This document shows positions 1 through 7,338 of a DNA stretch of 32,899 nucleotides, piece by piece (positions within the stretch are counted from its first letter, which is position 1; each line of letters opens with the position of its first letter). The position numbers and the translations under genes are program-made. Source of the stretch: Anaeromyxobacter terrae (GTDB lineage Bacteria; Myxococcota; Myxococcia; Myxococcales; Anaeromyxobacteraceae). The stretch spans positions 1 through 32,899 of the forward strand of contig NZ_JALCYY010000054.1 in assembly GCF_022690685.1 (NCBI RefSeq), given 5' to 3'. The notes below the pieces were generated by a model, which saw only the letters and a list, made by a program, of their open reading frames with translations, made no database searches and was not told the DNA's origin.

Positions 1-167
1 CGGGGCCCCACCCCCGCTCGCCGGGTCCCGTGCGCCCCGCGCGCGGCTTCGCCGCGAGCGCGGTGGCGCCCCGGCGGACTCGCTTCGCTCGTCTCGGCGG
101 GCTGCGCCCCCCGCCCCGTCGACGGCTGGCCGCCTGCGGGCCTCGAGGCGCACGAAACCGGAGCCGA

Positions 168-244
168 GACGGGGAAGCGCAGCGACGCCCGGCGAGGCGT
201 ACTGTCTCCGTACGCCGCAGCCGGAAGGAGCGAGCACCCCCGTC
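168..244. repeat. Imperfect 77-nt palindrome upstream of the window's first gene
   Basis: The outer arms GACGGGG (168-174) and CCCCGTC (238-244) and the inner arms GGCGTAC (196-202) and GTACGCC (210-216) share one centre at base 206. The arms between them pair only partly. This looks like a REP-like palindromic element or a degenerate terminator beyond the end of htpX. The rest of 1-269 is low-complexity GC-rich sequence with smaller hairpins, such as GCGGC-TTC-GCCGC near 45-57. I see no gene in it. Confidence 0.45.
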
Positions 245-269
245 GCAGGCCCGGGATCGTGCGCCGAGG

Positions 270-1199
270 TCAGGCGTACCTGACGCCGCGCCGCATCTGC
301 CTGAGCCGCTCCACGCGCGCCTCGATGGGCGGGTGCGTGGAGAAGAGCTGGAGCATCTTGCTGCCCGCGCCGCGGAACGGGTTCACGATGAACAGGTGCG
401 CGGTGGCCGGGCCGGCGAAGGCGTAGGGCCGGACCTCGTTCCCGCGCTCGAGCGCGAGGAGCGCGTCCGCGAGCGCGTCGGGATCGCCGGTCAGCTCGGC
501 GCCCGAGGCGTCCGCGCCGAACTCCCGCGAGCGCGACACCGCGAGCTGCACGATCATCGCGATGATCGGCGCGAGCAGCGCCCAGGCGAGCGCCGCGAAC
601 ACGTTGCCGCGATCTTCGTCGGAGCGACCGCCGAAGCCGCCCAGGATCGCGCCCCACTGGATCATGTGGCCGAGCGAGGCGATGAGGCCCGCCACCGCCG
701 CGGCGACGGTGGCGATGAGGATGTCGCGGTTCCGCACGTGCGCGAGCTCGTGCGCGAGGACGCCCTCGAGCTGCCGCCGGTCGAGGATGCGGAGGATGCC
801 CTCCGTCACCGCGACCGCGGCGTGCTTCGGGTTGCGCCCGGTCGCGAAGGCGTTCGGGGTCTCCGAGGGGATGACGAAGACGCGCGGCATCGGGAGGCCC
901 GCCTTGCGGGTGAGCCGCTCCACGATGTCGTAGACCTCGGGGAGCTGCTCGCGCGTGACGGGCTGCGCCCGGTGCGCCATGAGCGCGATCCGGTCGGAGA
1001 ACCAGTAGGAGAGGAAGTTGAACACGAGCCCGATCGCTCCGAAGAGGAGCATCCCGCCCGTGCCGCCCACCATCTGGCCGCCGATCGCGAGGATCGCGAT
1101 GAGGAAGGCCATCAGCATGGCGGTCTTCAGGTAATTGCGGCCGAAACCACCCGTCGGTCGGTTCATCCCCCGCGGCGTCGCCGCTTCGTTCCAGGCCAT
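270..1199 (-). CDS. htpX: HtpX-family membrane zinc metalloprotease
   Basis: This is a peptidase M48B integral-membrane protease that, by family, degrades misfolded membrane proteins under envelope stress. The sequence shows two N-terminal hydrophobic segments, the zinc motif HELAH followed by VRNRD, two further membrane segments, then SRSREFGADASG, which carries the third zinc ligand Glu, and the typical C-terminal FSTHPPIEARVERLR. Length is 309 residues from the ATG at 1199, or 298 from the ATG at 1166 (MNRPTGG), which is closer to the usual 285-295. Neither start has a clear Shine-Dalgarno sequence, so the start is uncertain. It is divergent from the topoisomerase VI operon, with about 140 bp between them. 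All catalytic motifs are present, so it should be active. Confidence 0.93.
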   Translation of the reverse strand: MAWNEAATPRGMNRPTGGFGRNYLKTAMLMAFLIAILAIGGQMVGGTGGMLLFGAIGLVFNFLSYWFSDRIALMAHRAQPVTREQLPEVYDIVERLTRKAGLPMPRVFVIPSETPNAFATGRNPKHAAVAVTEGILRILDRRQLEGVLAHELAHVRNRDILIATVAAAVAGLIASLGHMIQWGAILGGFGGRSDEDRGNVFAALAWALLAPIIAMIVQLAVSRSREFGADASGAELTGDPDALADALLALERGNEVRPYAFAGPATAHLFIVNPFRGAGSKMLQLFSTHPPIEARVERLRQMRRGVRYA

Positions 1200-1295
1200 A
1201 TGCAGAGTAGGTAACCACCCAGGCGGCCGCGTCAAACGCGGCGGGCGGGCGGAGGCCCGGCGAGTCGATGCTTTCTCGCGCCCGTGGGCCTCCCG

Positions 1296-1304
1296 TGCTA
1301 AAGC
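1296..1304 (+). promoter_or_regulatory. Possible extended -10 for the topoisomerase VI operon
   Basis: TG-C-TAAAGC lies 33 bp before the top6B ATG in the htpX/top6B divergent interval. It matches the extended -10 form TGnTAnnnT only loosely, and no good -35 is visible. A weak GAGG at about 1322-1325 could be the ribosome binding site, at a long spacing. Confidence 0.3.
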
Positions 1305-1337
1305 CGCCCCAGGCGATATCGCGAGGTTAGCCCGGTC

Positions 1338-3413
1338 ATGGCATCTCGGAAGGCGACGGCGGCGAAGGGGAAGGGGCGGCCCGCGGCAAGGGCCGAGAAG
1401 GCGCAGCTCGAGCTCGTCCAGGTCGAGCCGACGCCCGCCCGGCGTGGAGCGGCGAGGGCGGCGAAGGCCGCGCCCGCGGCCCCGCGCAGGGCGCGAAGCC
1501 GGGAGGAGCCCGAGCCGGAGCTCCTGCCGGCGGCCGAGCCGGTTGCCGAGCCGGAGGAGGAGGCGCCCGCGGCCCCGAAGCCGCGCCGGCGCGCCACCGC
1601 CGAGCAGATGGCGGCGAAGCAGCGCGAGATCTCGATCTCCGAGTTCTTCACGAAGAACCGCCACCTCCTCGGCTTCGACAACCCCTCGAAGGCGCTCCTC
1701 ACGACGATCAAGGAGGCGGTCGACAACTCCCTCGACGCCTGCGAGGAGGCCGGCATCCTCCCCGAGATCACCATCGAGGTGCGCGACCTCGGCCTCGGGC
1801 CGAAGGGCGAGGGCGACCTCACGAAGGGCGAAGGCCGCTTCGTCGTGGTCATCGAGGACAACGGCCCCGGCATCGTGAAGGCGCAGGCGCCGAAGATCTT
1901 CGGCAAGCTCCTCTACGGCTCGAAGTTCCATCGCCTGAAGCAGTCGCGCGGTCAGCAGGGCATCGGCATCAGCGCGGCGGCGATGTACGGCCAGCTCACC
2001 ACGGGCCAGCCGATCCGCGTCACGTCGCGCACCGGCAAGGGGAAGCCGGCGCACTTCTTCGAGATCCAGATCGACACGCGGAAGAACAACCCGGTCGTCA
2101 CCGAGGACCGCCAGCTCGACGAGTGGCACCTCGAGCACGGCACCCGCGTCGAGCTCGAGATCGTCGCGAACTGGCAGGCGGGCCAGCGGTTCGTGAACCG
2201 CTACGTCGAGCACACCGCGCTCTCGAACCCGCACGCGACCGTGCACTACCTCCGCCCCCGCCAGGCGCCGCTCTCCTTCCCGCGCGCCACCGAGGAGCTG
2301 CCCAAGGAGGCGGTGGAGATCAAGCCGCACCCGCACGGCGTCGAGCTCGGGGCGCTCATGCTGATGGCGGCGGAGTCGAAGGCGCGCGACGTGCGCGGGT
2401 TCCTCCAGACCGCCTTCTCGCGCGTGTCGGGCCAGGTCGCGGACGAGATCGTGAAGCGCGCCGCCTTCAAGGGGCGCGTGCGCCCGCGCGACGTCGGCGA
2501 GGACCGTGCGCTCGCGGAGAAGCTCCACCGGGCGATCGGCGCGACGAAGATCATGAACCCGCCGACGAACTGCCTGTCGCCCATCGGCGACGAGCTCATG
2601 AAGCGCGGGCTCATCTCGTTCCTGAACGTGGTCGAGACGGAGGGCCCGGAGGCCGACGAGCAGCTCGACCTCGACCAGGCGAAGAAGAAGAAGGCCTCGA
2701 AGAAGGAGAAGGCGGCGAAGGCCGCCGCGCCGGAGGTGCCCGACGCGCCGCCCGAGGAGGGCGTCGAGAAGATCAAGGGGCACAACTACTTCATCGCGAC
2801 GGTCACCCGGCCGCCCAAGGTCTACCGCGGCAACCCCTTCCAGGTGGAGGTCGGGCTCGCCTACGGCGGCTCCTGGCCGGCCGACAAGCCCATCGAGCTC
2901 TTCCGCTTCGCGAACCGCGTGCCGCTCCTCTTCCAGCGCGGCGCGTGCGGCACGACCGAGGCGATCGTCAAGACCGACTGGCGGAACTACCTGCTCTCGC
3001 AGCCGAAGGGCTCGCTCCCGGTCGGCCCGATGGCGCTCCTCGTCCACATCGCGTCGGTGTGGGTGCCGTTCACGAGCGAGGCGAAGGAGGCCGTCGCGCA
3101 CTACCCGGAGATCATGCGGGAGATCCAGCTCGCGGCCCAGGAGTGCGGCCGCAAGCTCGCCGCGCACATCCGCAAGAAGCAGCACCTGGACTACCAGGCG
3201 CAGCGCCGCGGCATCTTCGAGCTCTACATCCAGGAGGTCGCGCAGGCGATCGGCAAGATCACCGGCAAGAGCCCGGAGCCGATCAAGCGCGAGTTCCTGC
3301 GCCTCGCCGACCAGGTCACGGAGGCGGACCTGAAGGAGGCGGACGCGGCGCTCGAGGAGCAGTCGCGGAAGCTCACGAAGCGCCCGCGCCGGGCCGAGAA
3401 CGAGGACGAGTAA
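1338..3413 (+). CDS. top6B: DNA topoisomerase VI subunit B (GHKL ATPase)
   Basis: This is the ATP-binding subunit of type IIB topoisomerase, which with subunit A makes double-strand breaks and passes a second duplex. About 90 Ala/Pro/Lys/Arg-rich residues precede the conserved core. The Bergerat fold is intact: KEAVDNSLDAC (catalytic Glu126, Mg-binding Asn130), EDNGPGI (173-179) and GQQGIGIS (205-212). A helix-two-turn-helix and transducer domain follow, including the switch region with KTDWRNYLLSQPKG. A Lys-rich insert (roughly residues 447-475) interrupts the region before the transducer. At 691 residues it is longer than the usual ~530-residue archaeal subunit because of the N-terminal extension and the insert. 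It is followed after 62 bp by subunit A, so the two are probably one operon. The family is typical of archaea and plants and is rare in bacteria. Confidence 0.95.
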   Translation: MASRKATAAKGKGRPAARAEKAQLELVQVEPTPARRGAARAAKAAPAAPRRARSREEPEPELLPAAEPVAEPEEEAPAAPKPRRRATAEQMAAKQREISISEFFTKNRHLLGFDNPSKALLTTIKEAVDNSLDACEEAGILPEITIEVRDLGLGPKGEGDLTKGEGRFVVVIEDNGPGIVKAQAPKIFGKLLYGSKFHRLKQSRGQQGIGISAAAMYGQLTTGQPIRVTSRTGKGKPAHFFEIQIDTRKNNPVVTEDRQLDEWHLEHGTRVELEIVANWQAGQRFVNRYVEHTALSNPHATVHYLRPRQAPLSFPRATEELPKEAVEIKPHPHGVELGALMLMAAESKARDVRGFLQTAFSRVSGQVADEIVKRAAFKGRVRPRDVGEDRALAEKLHRAIGATKIMNPPTNCLSPIGDELMKRGLISFLNVVETEGPEADEQLDLDQAKKKKASKKEKAAKAAAPEVPDAPPEEGVEKIKGHNYFIATVTRPPKVYRGNPFQVEVGLAYGGSWPADKPIELFRFANRVPLLFQRGACGTTEAIVKTDWRNYLLSQPKGSLPVGPMALLVHIASVWVPFTSEAKEAVAHYPEIMREIQLAAQECGRKLAAHIRKKQHLDYQAQRRGIFELYIQEVAQAIGKITGKSPEPIKREFLRLADQVTEADLKEADAALEEQSRKLTKRPRRAENEDE

Positions 3414-3475
3414 GGACCCCTCGACTTCGCGCCCGCGCCGCGGGCGCGACGCTCGGGGCATTCGGAGAAACGTGA

Positions 3476-4579
3476 ATGGCCAGGCTCGACGCCGTCTCCA
3501 AGCAGACCGCCCACAAGATCGAGAAGCTCGCCGAGACCGTCGTCCGCTCGGTCAAGGGCGGCAAGAACCCCTTCGTCGAGATCCCCATCCGCTCGCTCGC
3601 GAACGTGAAGTTCAACGAGAAGCGGCGGCTCATCGAGCTCGGGTCGCAGCGCCAGAAGCGCTACTTCTTCAACGTCGCGATGGCGAAGAAGTTCATGCAG
3701 ACGTTCCTCGTGTCGGACGCCTGCAAGGAGCTCATCGAGGGCGGCAAGACGACGAGCATCCGCGACCTCTACTACATCACCAAGCACACCATCGGCGACA
3801 CGAAGCAGAACACGTTCGAGGAGCAGGACGAGTCGGACCCGATCATCGAGGACCTCGAGGTCGCGCTCGACGCGCTCCGCGAGGAGCTGCACCTGTTCGC
3901 CTCGCGCAAGGGCTCGATGGTGGGGCCCATCACCATCCGCGACACCGGGGACACCATCGACCTCCGCCGGATGGGCTCCGGGGGCTGGGCGGTCCCGTCG
4001 ATCGTGGAGGAGAACGTCATCGAGTTCGTCCGCCACGAGGCGAAGTACATCCTCCTCATCGAGAAGGACGCGGTCTGGACGCGCTTCAACGAGGACAAGT
4101 TCTGGAAGCGGGAGAAGTGCATCATCCTGCAGGGCGGAGGTCAGCCGCCGCGCGGCGTCCGCCGCCTCGTCCAGCGCCTCCACTCCGAGCTGAAGCTCCC
4201 CGTCTACGTGCTCGTCGACAACGATCCCTGGGGCTTCTACATCTACTCGGTCATGAAGCAGGGCTCGATCAACCTCGCCTACGAGTCGATGCGCATGGCG
4301 GTGCCGGACGCGCGCTTCGTCGGGCTCTCGTCCTTCGACAAGGACAAGTACAAGCTCCCGACGAACGTCGCGATCAAGATGGACGACGGGGACAACAACC
4401 GCGCGAAGCAGATGCTCGCGTATCCGTGGTTCCAGGCGAAGCAGTGGCAGCGCGAGATCCAGGAGATGGTGCGCTCCGGCCTCAAGTTCGAGCTCGAGGC
4501 CCTCTCCCGCCGCGGCATCAGCTTCATCACCGAGGAGTACCTGCCGAAGAAGCTGCGCGATCGCGACTGGCTCGAGTAG
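3476..4579 (+). CDS. top6A: DNA topoisomerase VI subunit A (Spo11 family)
   Basis: This is the DNA-cleaving subunit, homologous to Spo11. It makes a transient 5'-phosphotyrosyl break with 2-nt overhangs and works as an A2B2 complex with the upstream subunit. The CAP-like domain has SIRDLYYITKH, in which the second Tyr (Tyr100) aligns with the catalytic Tyr of Spo11. The Toprim domain supplies the acidic residues: LLIEKDAVW (Glu about 195) and VLVDNDPWG (DxD about 247-249). Length is 367 residues, normal for the family (about 360-390). The start ATG lies 62 bp after the top6B stop with only a weak upstream GGAG, which suggests co-transcription. Nothing is broken, and both subunits appear functional. 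Confidence 0.95.
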   Translation: MARLDAVSKQTAHKIEKLAETVVRSVKGGKNPFVEIPIRSLANVKFNEKRRLIELGSQRQKRYFFNVAMAKKFMQTFLVSDACKELIEGGKTTSIRDLYYITKHTIGDTKQNTFEEQDESDPIIEDLEVALDALREELHLFASRKGSMVGPITIRDTGDTIDLRRMGSGGWAVPSIVEENVIEFVRHEAKYILLIEKDAVWTRFNEDKFWKREKCIILQGGGQPPRGVRRLVQRLHSELKLPVYVLVDNDPWGFYIYSVMKQGSINLAYESMRMAVPDARFVGLSSFDKDKYKLPTNVAIKMDDGDNNRAKQMLAYPWFQAKQWQREIQEMVRSGLKFELEALSRRGISFITEEYLPKKLRDRDWLE

Positions 4580-4621
4580 CCGTCGCCTGGCCCCCGCGCC
4601 GCCGCGGGGCGCCCCCCGGAG

Positions 4622-4650
4622 TTGACGGCGCGCACGCTCGCGGCGACACT
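4622..4650 (+). promoter_or_regulatory. Sigma70-type promoter for the small basic protein
   Basis: TTGACG (4622-4627) and GACACT (4645-4650) are separated by 17 bp, 31 bp before the ATG of the 43-residue protein. The -35 is near consensus and the -10 weak. A strong AAAGGAGGG ribosome binding site follows at 4669-4677. The small gene can therefore be expressed separately from the topoisomerase operon. Confidence 0.5.
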
Positions 4651-4681
4651 CCCGCGCTCACACGCCTCAAAGGAGGGACGC

Positions 4682-4813
4682 ATGCCCGTACAGAAGGGGA
4701 ACCGCACCAAGCGCAAGGTCGCGAATCGCTCGAAGGTGAAGCGCGCCACCGCCACCCGCAAGCGCGCGCTGTCGGTCAAGCGCAAGCGCAAGGCGAAGCG
4801 CGGCCCCAAGTAG
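4682..4813 (+). CDS. 43-residue highly basic protein, possible nucleic-acid binder
   Basis: This short gene starts at the ATG at 4682, chosen because a near-perfect AAAGGAGGG lies 4 bases upstream. The longer in-frame start at 4622 falls inside the promoter. The product has 43 residues with 11 Lys and 9 Arg and no Asp or Glu, beginning MPVQKGNRTK and ending KRKAKRGPK. No domain is recognised. The composition is like small ribosomal proteins (for example the bTHX/bS22 type) or histone-tail-like DNA-binding peptides, but I cannot assign it to either. It lies 102 bp after top6A and has its own promoter-like sequence. Its strong translation signal suggests high expression. Binding to RNA or DNA is inference from charge alone. 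Confidence 0.75.
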   Translation: MPVQKGNRTKRKVANRSKVKRATATRKRALSVKRKRKAKRGPK

Positions 4814-4883
4814 CGCCGTCGCGCGATCGGAGGCGAGGGCAGGGCCGGGCGCACGAAGCGGTCGCGCCAGGGCCCGCCCGCCC

Positions 4884-4987
4884 GTCGAAGGGCGAGCGTG
4901 GACACCGTTTCCGCTCGCCCCGCGCCGGTGGAAGGCCGAGCTGGATCTCAGCCCGCTCGGGCCGAGCTCGTCGAAGCGCGAGCGGGC
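4884..4987. repeat. Two related inverted-repeat (REP-like) units
   Basis: Unit 1 contains GGGCGAGCG (4890-4898) facing CGCTCGCCC (4912-4920). Unit 2 contains GCCCGCTCG (4951-4959) facing CGAGCGGGC (4979-4987). Both carry a 15-nt core, GTCGAAGsGCGAGCG, at 4884-4898 and 4970-4984 that differs at one base. The pair lies between the small basic gene (+) and the exonuclease gene (-). It may act as a bidirectional terminator. Unit 2 runs into the exonuclease C-terminus. Confidence 0.6.
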
Positions 4988-5814
4988 TCGAGCGGGTCGC
5001 CGAAGTACCCCGCGCAGCGATCCAGGAACCCGTCGAGCGCCGACTGCTCTCCGAGCGGCAGCCGCCGCAGGAACAGCGGGGGGAGCGCGGCGCGCGCGAG
5101 CGCGGCGCTCTCCGCGTAGCCGTCGGGCGTGAGCGACCCCTCGACGAGCCGGTACCTCAGGAACAAGAGGAAGGTCTGCACGACGTCGGTCATGCAGTAG
5201 GCCGCGATGCGATCGAGCGCGCCGGCCGCGTAGAGCGCCTGCACGTCCTCGCCGGCCACGTCCTCCTTGCCCGGCAGGCCGACGAGCTTCGCGTACAGAT
5301 CGAGCGGCGCCGCGCCGCCCGAGCCCTGCGCCGCGAGCAGCTCCTTCAGGTCGAAGTGATCGGCCGCGCCGAACCGTCTCCCGCCGGTGAACCAGGCCGG
5401 CGTCGGCACGGAGTGCTTGAGCGAGCGGAGCTCGAGCACCGGGAGATCGAATCCCTTGCCATGGAACGTGACGATCGCGGCGCCCTCGAGCCGCTCCCAG
5501 GTGCGCGCGAGGAAGGCCGCCTCGTCGTCGCGGCGATCCGTCCAGGCGGAGACGTCCACGACCCGCAGGATCCCGCCGTCCTCGACGGCCTCGAGCAGGC
5601 AGCCGGCGACGGGCCGGTGGTAGGGCAGGGGGAGGAAGTCGCTCCTGCCGCCGGTGCGCGCGCGGCGATCGGCGAGCACGCGGCGGAGCTGCTCGGGGTA
5701 GGGGCGAGACGGCTCGCCGTCCACCGCGCCGACGAGAGCCTCGTCGGGGACCGTCTCGAGATCGAGCGTCACGAAGCGCCGCACGCAACCGAGTCTGGCA
5801 AGGCGGTCTGACAC
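4948..5814 (-). CDS. PolB-like 3'-5' exonuclease (ribonuclease H-like)
   Basis: This is a predicted DnaQ-superfamily 3'-5' exonuclease related to the proofreading domain of B-family polymerases. The acidic motifs are visible: Exo I in FVTLDLETVPDE (DxE), Exo II in IVTFHGKGFDLPVL (Asp) and Exo III in YCMTDVVQT (YxxxD). Length is 288 residues, start GTG at 5814, with an alternative GTG ten codons in at 5784. No strong ribosome binding site helps decide. The final residues (ASTSSARAG) are encoded by the REP-like repeat beyond the domain and are probably an accidental extension. It starts 30 bp after the di-haem peroxidase on the same strand. Its substrate (DNA or RNA) and role are not evident; a repair or RNA-processing role is inference. 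Confidence 0.85.
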   Translation of the reverse strand: MSDRLARLGCVRRFVTLDLETVPDEALVGAVDGEPSRPYPEQLRRVLADRRARTGGRSDFLPLPYHRPVAGCLLEAVEDGGILRVVDVSAWTDRRDDEAAFLARTWERLEGAAIVTFHGKGFDLPVLELRSLKHSVPTPAWFTGGRRFGAADHFDLKELLAAQGSGGAAPLDLYAKLVGLPGKEDVAGEDVQALYAAGALDRIAAYCMTDVVQTFLLFLRYRLVEGSLTPDGYAESAALARAALPPLFLRRLPLGEQSALDGFLDRCAGYFGDPLEPARASTSSARAG

Positions 5815-5844
5815 CGCCCCGGCCTGGCCGTGACGCCGCCGCTT

Positions 5845-6945
5845 CTACTGGGGGAACGCCCGGGGCGCGACGTCCGCGTACCCCTCGCCGTCGAGCGAGC
5901 GCAGGAACGCGACGAGCGCGGAGAGCTCGGCGCGCGTCATCGGGACGGGCACGATGCGCTCCGAGAGCCAGGGGTTCGCGAACCCGCCGCGCCAGTAGTG
6001 CAGCACCGCCTCCTCCAGCGTCGCCATGGACCCGTCGTGCATGTAGGGAGCGTGCTTCGAGCAGTCCCGCAGGGTGGGTGTCTTGAACGCACCCACGTCC
6101 TTCTCGTCGCGGGTGACCTCGTAGCGGCCCTTGTCGGCGAAGCCCTCGGCGAGCGGCTGCACGGCGCTCCGCGGCGGGCGCCACCCGACGCCGAGGTTGT
6201 GGAACTGCGAGTCCGAGAGGTTCGGGCCGAGGTGGCACTGCGCGCACTGGGCCCGGCCGAAGAAGAGCTCCATCCCGTGCCGCGCCTCGGGCGCGAGCGC
6301 GGCCTCGTCTCCCGCGGCGAAGCGGTCGTAGGCGGAGTTCCCCGAGAGCCGCGTCGCCTCGTAGGCGGCGATCGCCTCGCTCACCCGCGCGATGTCGAAC
6401 CGCGCATCCCCGAACGCCTCGCGGAAGTACGGCCCGTAGCCGGGGATGCGCGAGACCGTGAGCACCACGTGGTCGAGCGTGTTGCCCATCTCGAGCGGAT
6501 TCGCGAGCGGCCCCTGCGCCTGCTCCGCGAGGCTCGCCGCCCTGCCGTCCCAGAAGTACCGCGGGTACACCGGCCACGCGGCGTTCACGATGGGCGGCGA
6601 CTTGCGGCGGCCCTGCTGGCCCCGGATGCCGGTCGAGACCGCGGTCGGCTCGGAGAACGCGTGCTCCGGCCGGTGGCAGGTGGCGCACGAGATCGTGCCG
6701 TCCGCGCTGAGCCGCGGATCGTAGAAGAGCCAGCGGCCGAGCCGGACCTTCTCCGGCGTGACCCAGGGCACCGCAGAGAAGTCCGCCGGGCTCCCGAGCG
6801 GCGGCGCCGGCAGCGGCCGGAGCGGGTTCCCGGCCTCCCACGCGGGCGGCGACCCGGGCGCGGCCGCCGGCCGGACGTCGGCCGAGCGGCAGGCGGAGAG
6901 CGCCAGGACGAGGAGCGCGAGCGAGGCGGGGCGGGCGCGGTTCAT
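5845..6945 (-). CDS. Di-haem cytochrome c peroxidase / MauG-like lipoprotein
   Basis: This protein probably reduces hydrogen peroxide to water in the periplasm using electrons from small c-type cytochromes. The ATG at 6945 gives 366 residues with a lipoprotein signal (LVLALSAC, lipidated Cys19). Two CxxCH haem sites are present: Cys87-His91 (CATCH) and Cys234-His238 (CAQCH). Typical family context surrounds them, including GRWLFYDPRLSADGTISC, the conserved FFGRAQCAQCH region and KTPTLRDCSKHAPYMHDGS, whose Met/His may be distal ligands. Length fits the CcpA/MauG family (about 320-400). Whether it is a true peroxidase or a MauG-type modifier cannot be settled from sequence. CcsBA at 29.4 kb is a plausible haem ligase for it. 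Confidence 0.93.
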   Translation of the reverse strand: MNRARPASLALLVLALSACRSADVRPAAAPGSPPAWEAGNPLRPLPAPPLGSPADFSAVPWVTPEKVRLGRWLFYDPRLSADGTISCATCHRPEHAFSEPTAVSTGIRGQQGRRKSPPIVNAAWPVYPRYFWDGRAASLAEQAQGPLANPLEMGNTLDHVVLTVSRIPGYGPYFREAFGDARFDIARVSEAIAAYEATRLSGNSAYDRFAAGDEAALAPEARHGMELFFGRAQCAQCHLGPNLSDSQFHNLGVGWRPPRSAVQPLAEGFADKGRYEVTRDEKDVGAFKTPTLRDCSKHAPYMHDGSMATLEEAVLHYWRGGFANPWLSERIVPVPMTRAELSALVAFLRSLDGEGYADVAPRAFPQ

Positions 6946-7072
6946 GTGAGCCCCTACGAAAAGGCCCGCCTGCCCGGCGGTCAAGCGGAACGCCGTCGCA
7001 ACCCCCTGGAGAGCGGACGCTCGCCCACCCGGCGCCCGGAACCGCTCCCCCGCCGCGCGGCTCCAACCCGGG

Positions 7073-7327
7073 ATGAACGCCCGAGCCATCGCCCGCGCCC
7101 ACTGGCGCACCGCCGCGGGCGCGGCCGTGGGCGCCGCCGCCGGCGCCGCGTATGCCTTCTTCATCGGCTGCAAGACTGGGACGTGCCCGCTCACCTCCAG
7201 CGTCTGGACGGCCGCGCTGTTCTTCGGCTTCGCAGGCGGGGTGGTCGGGGTGCCCGGCCCGCGCGCCGAGCGCGCCCGGGGCGAGGCCTCGGCGCGTGAG
7301 GGCGGTCCGGGGCCGGGTCCGGGGTAG
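7073..7327 (+). CDS. Small membrane protein, DUF6132-like
   Basis: This is an 84-residue protein with an alanine/glycine-rich membrane helix (about 13-31), the motif FIGCKTGTCPLTSS, and a second hydrophobic helix (about 44-61). A charged, Gly/Pro-rich tail follows. The GCxxGxCPxTS signature resembles the DUF6132 family of small two-helix membrane proteins, and its two Cys could bind a metal or a thiol partner. The function is unknown. It is divergent from the cytochrome c peroxidase gene and convergent with the acyltransferase gene, with 11 bp between the stops. No clear ribosome binding site precedes the ATG. The signature and membrane pattern make it a likely real gene. Confidence 0.7.
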   Translation: MNARAIARAHWRTAAGAAVGAAAGAAYAFFIGCKTGTCPLTSSVWTAALFFGFAGGVVGVPGPRAERARGEASAREGGPGPGPG

Positions 7328-7338
7328 ACGCCGCGGGG

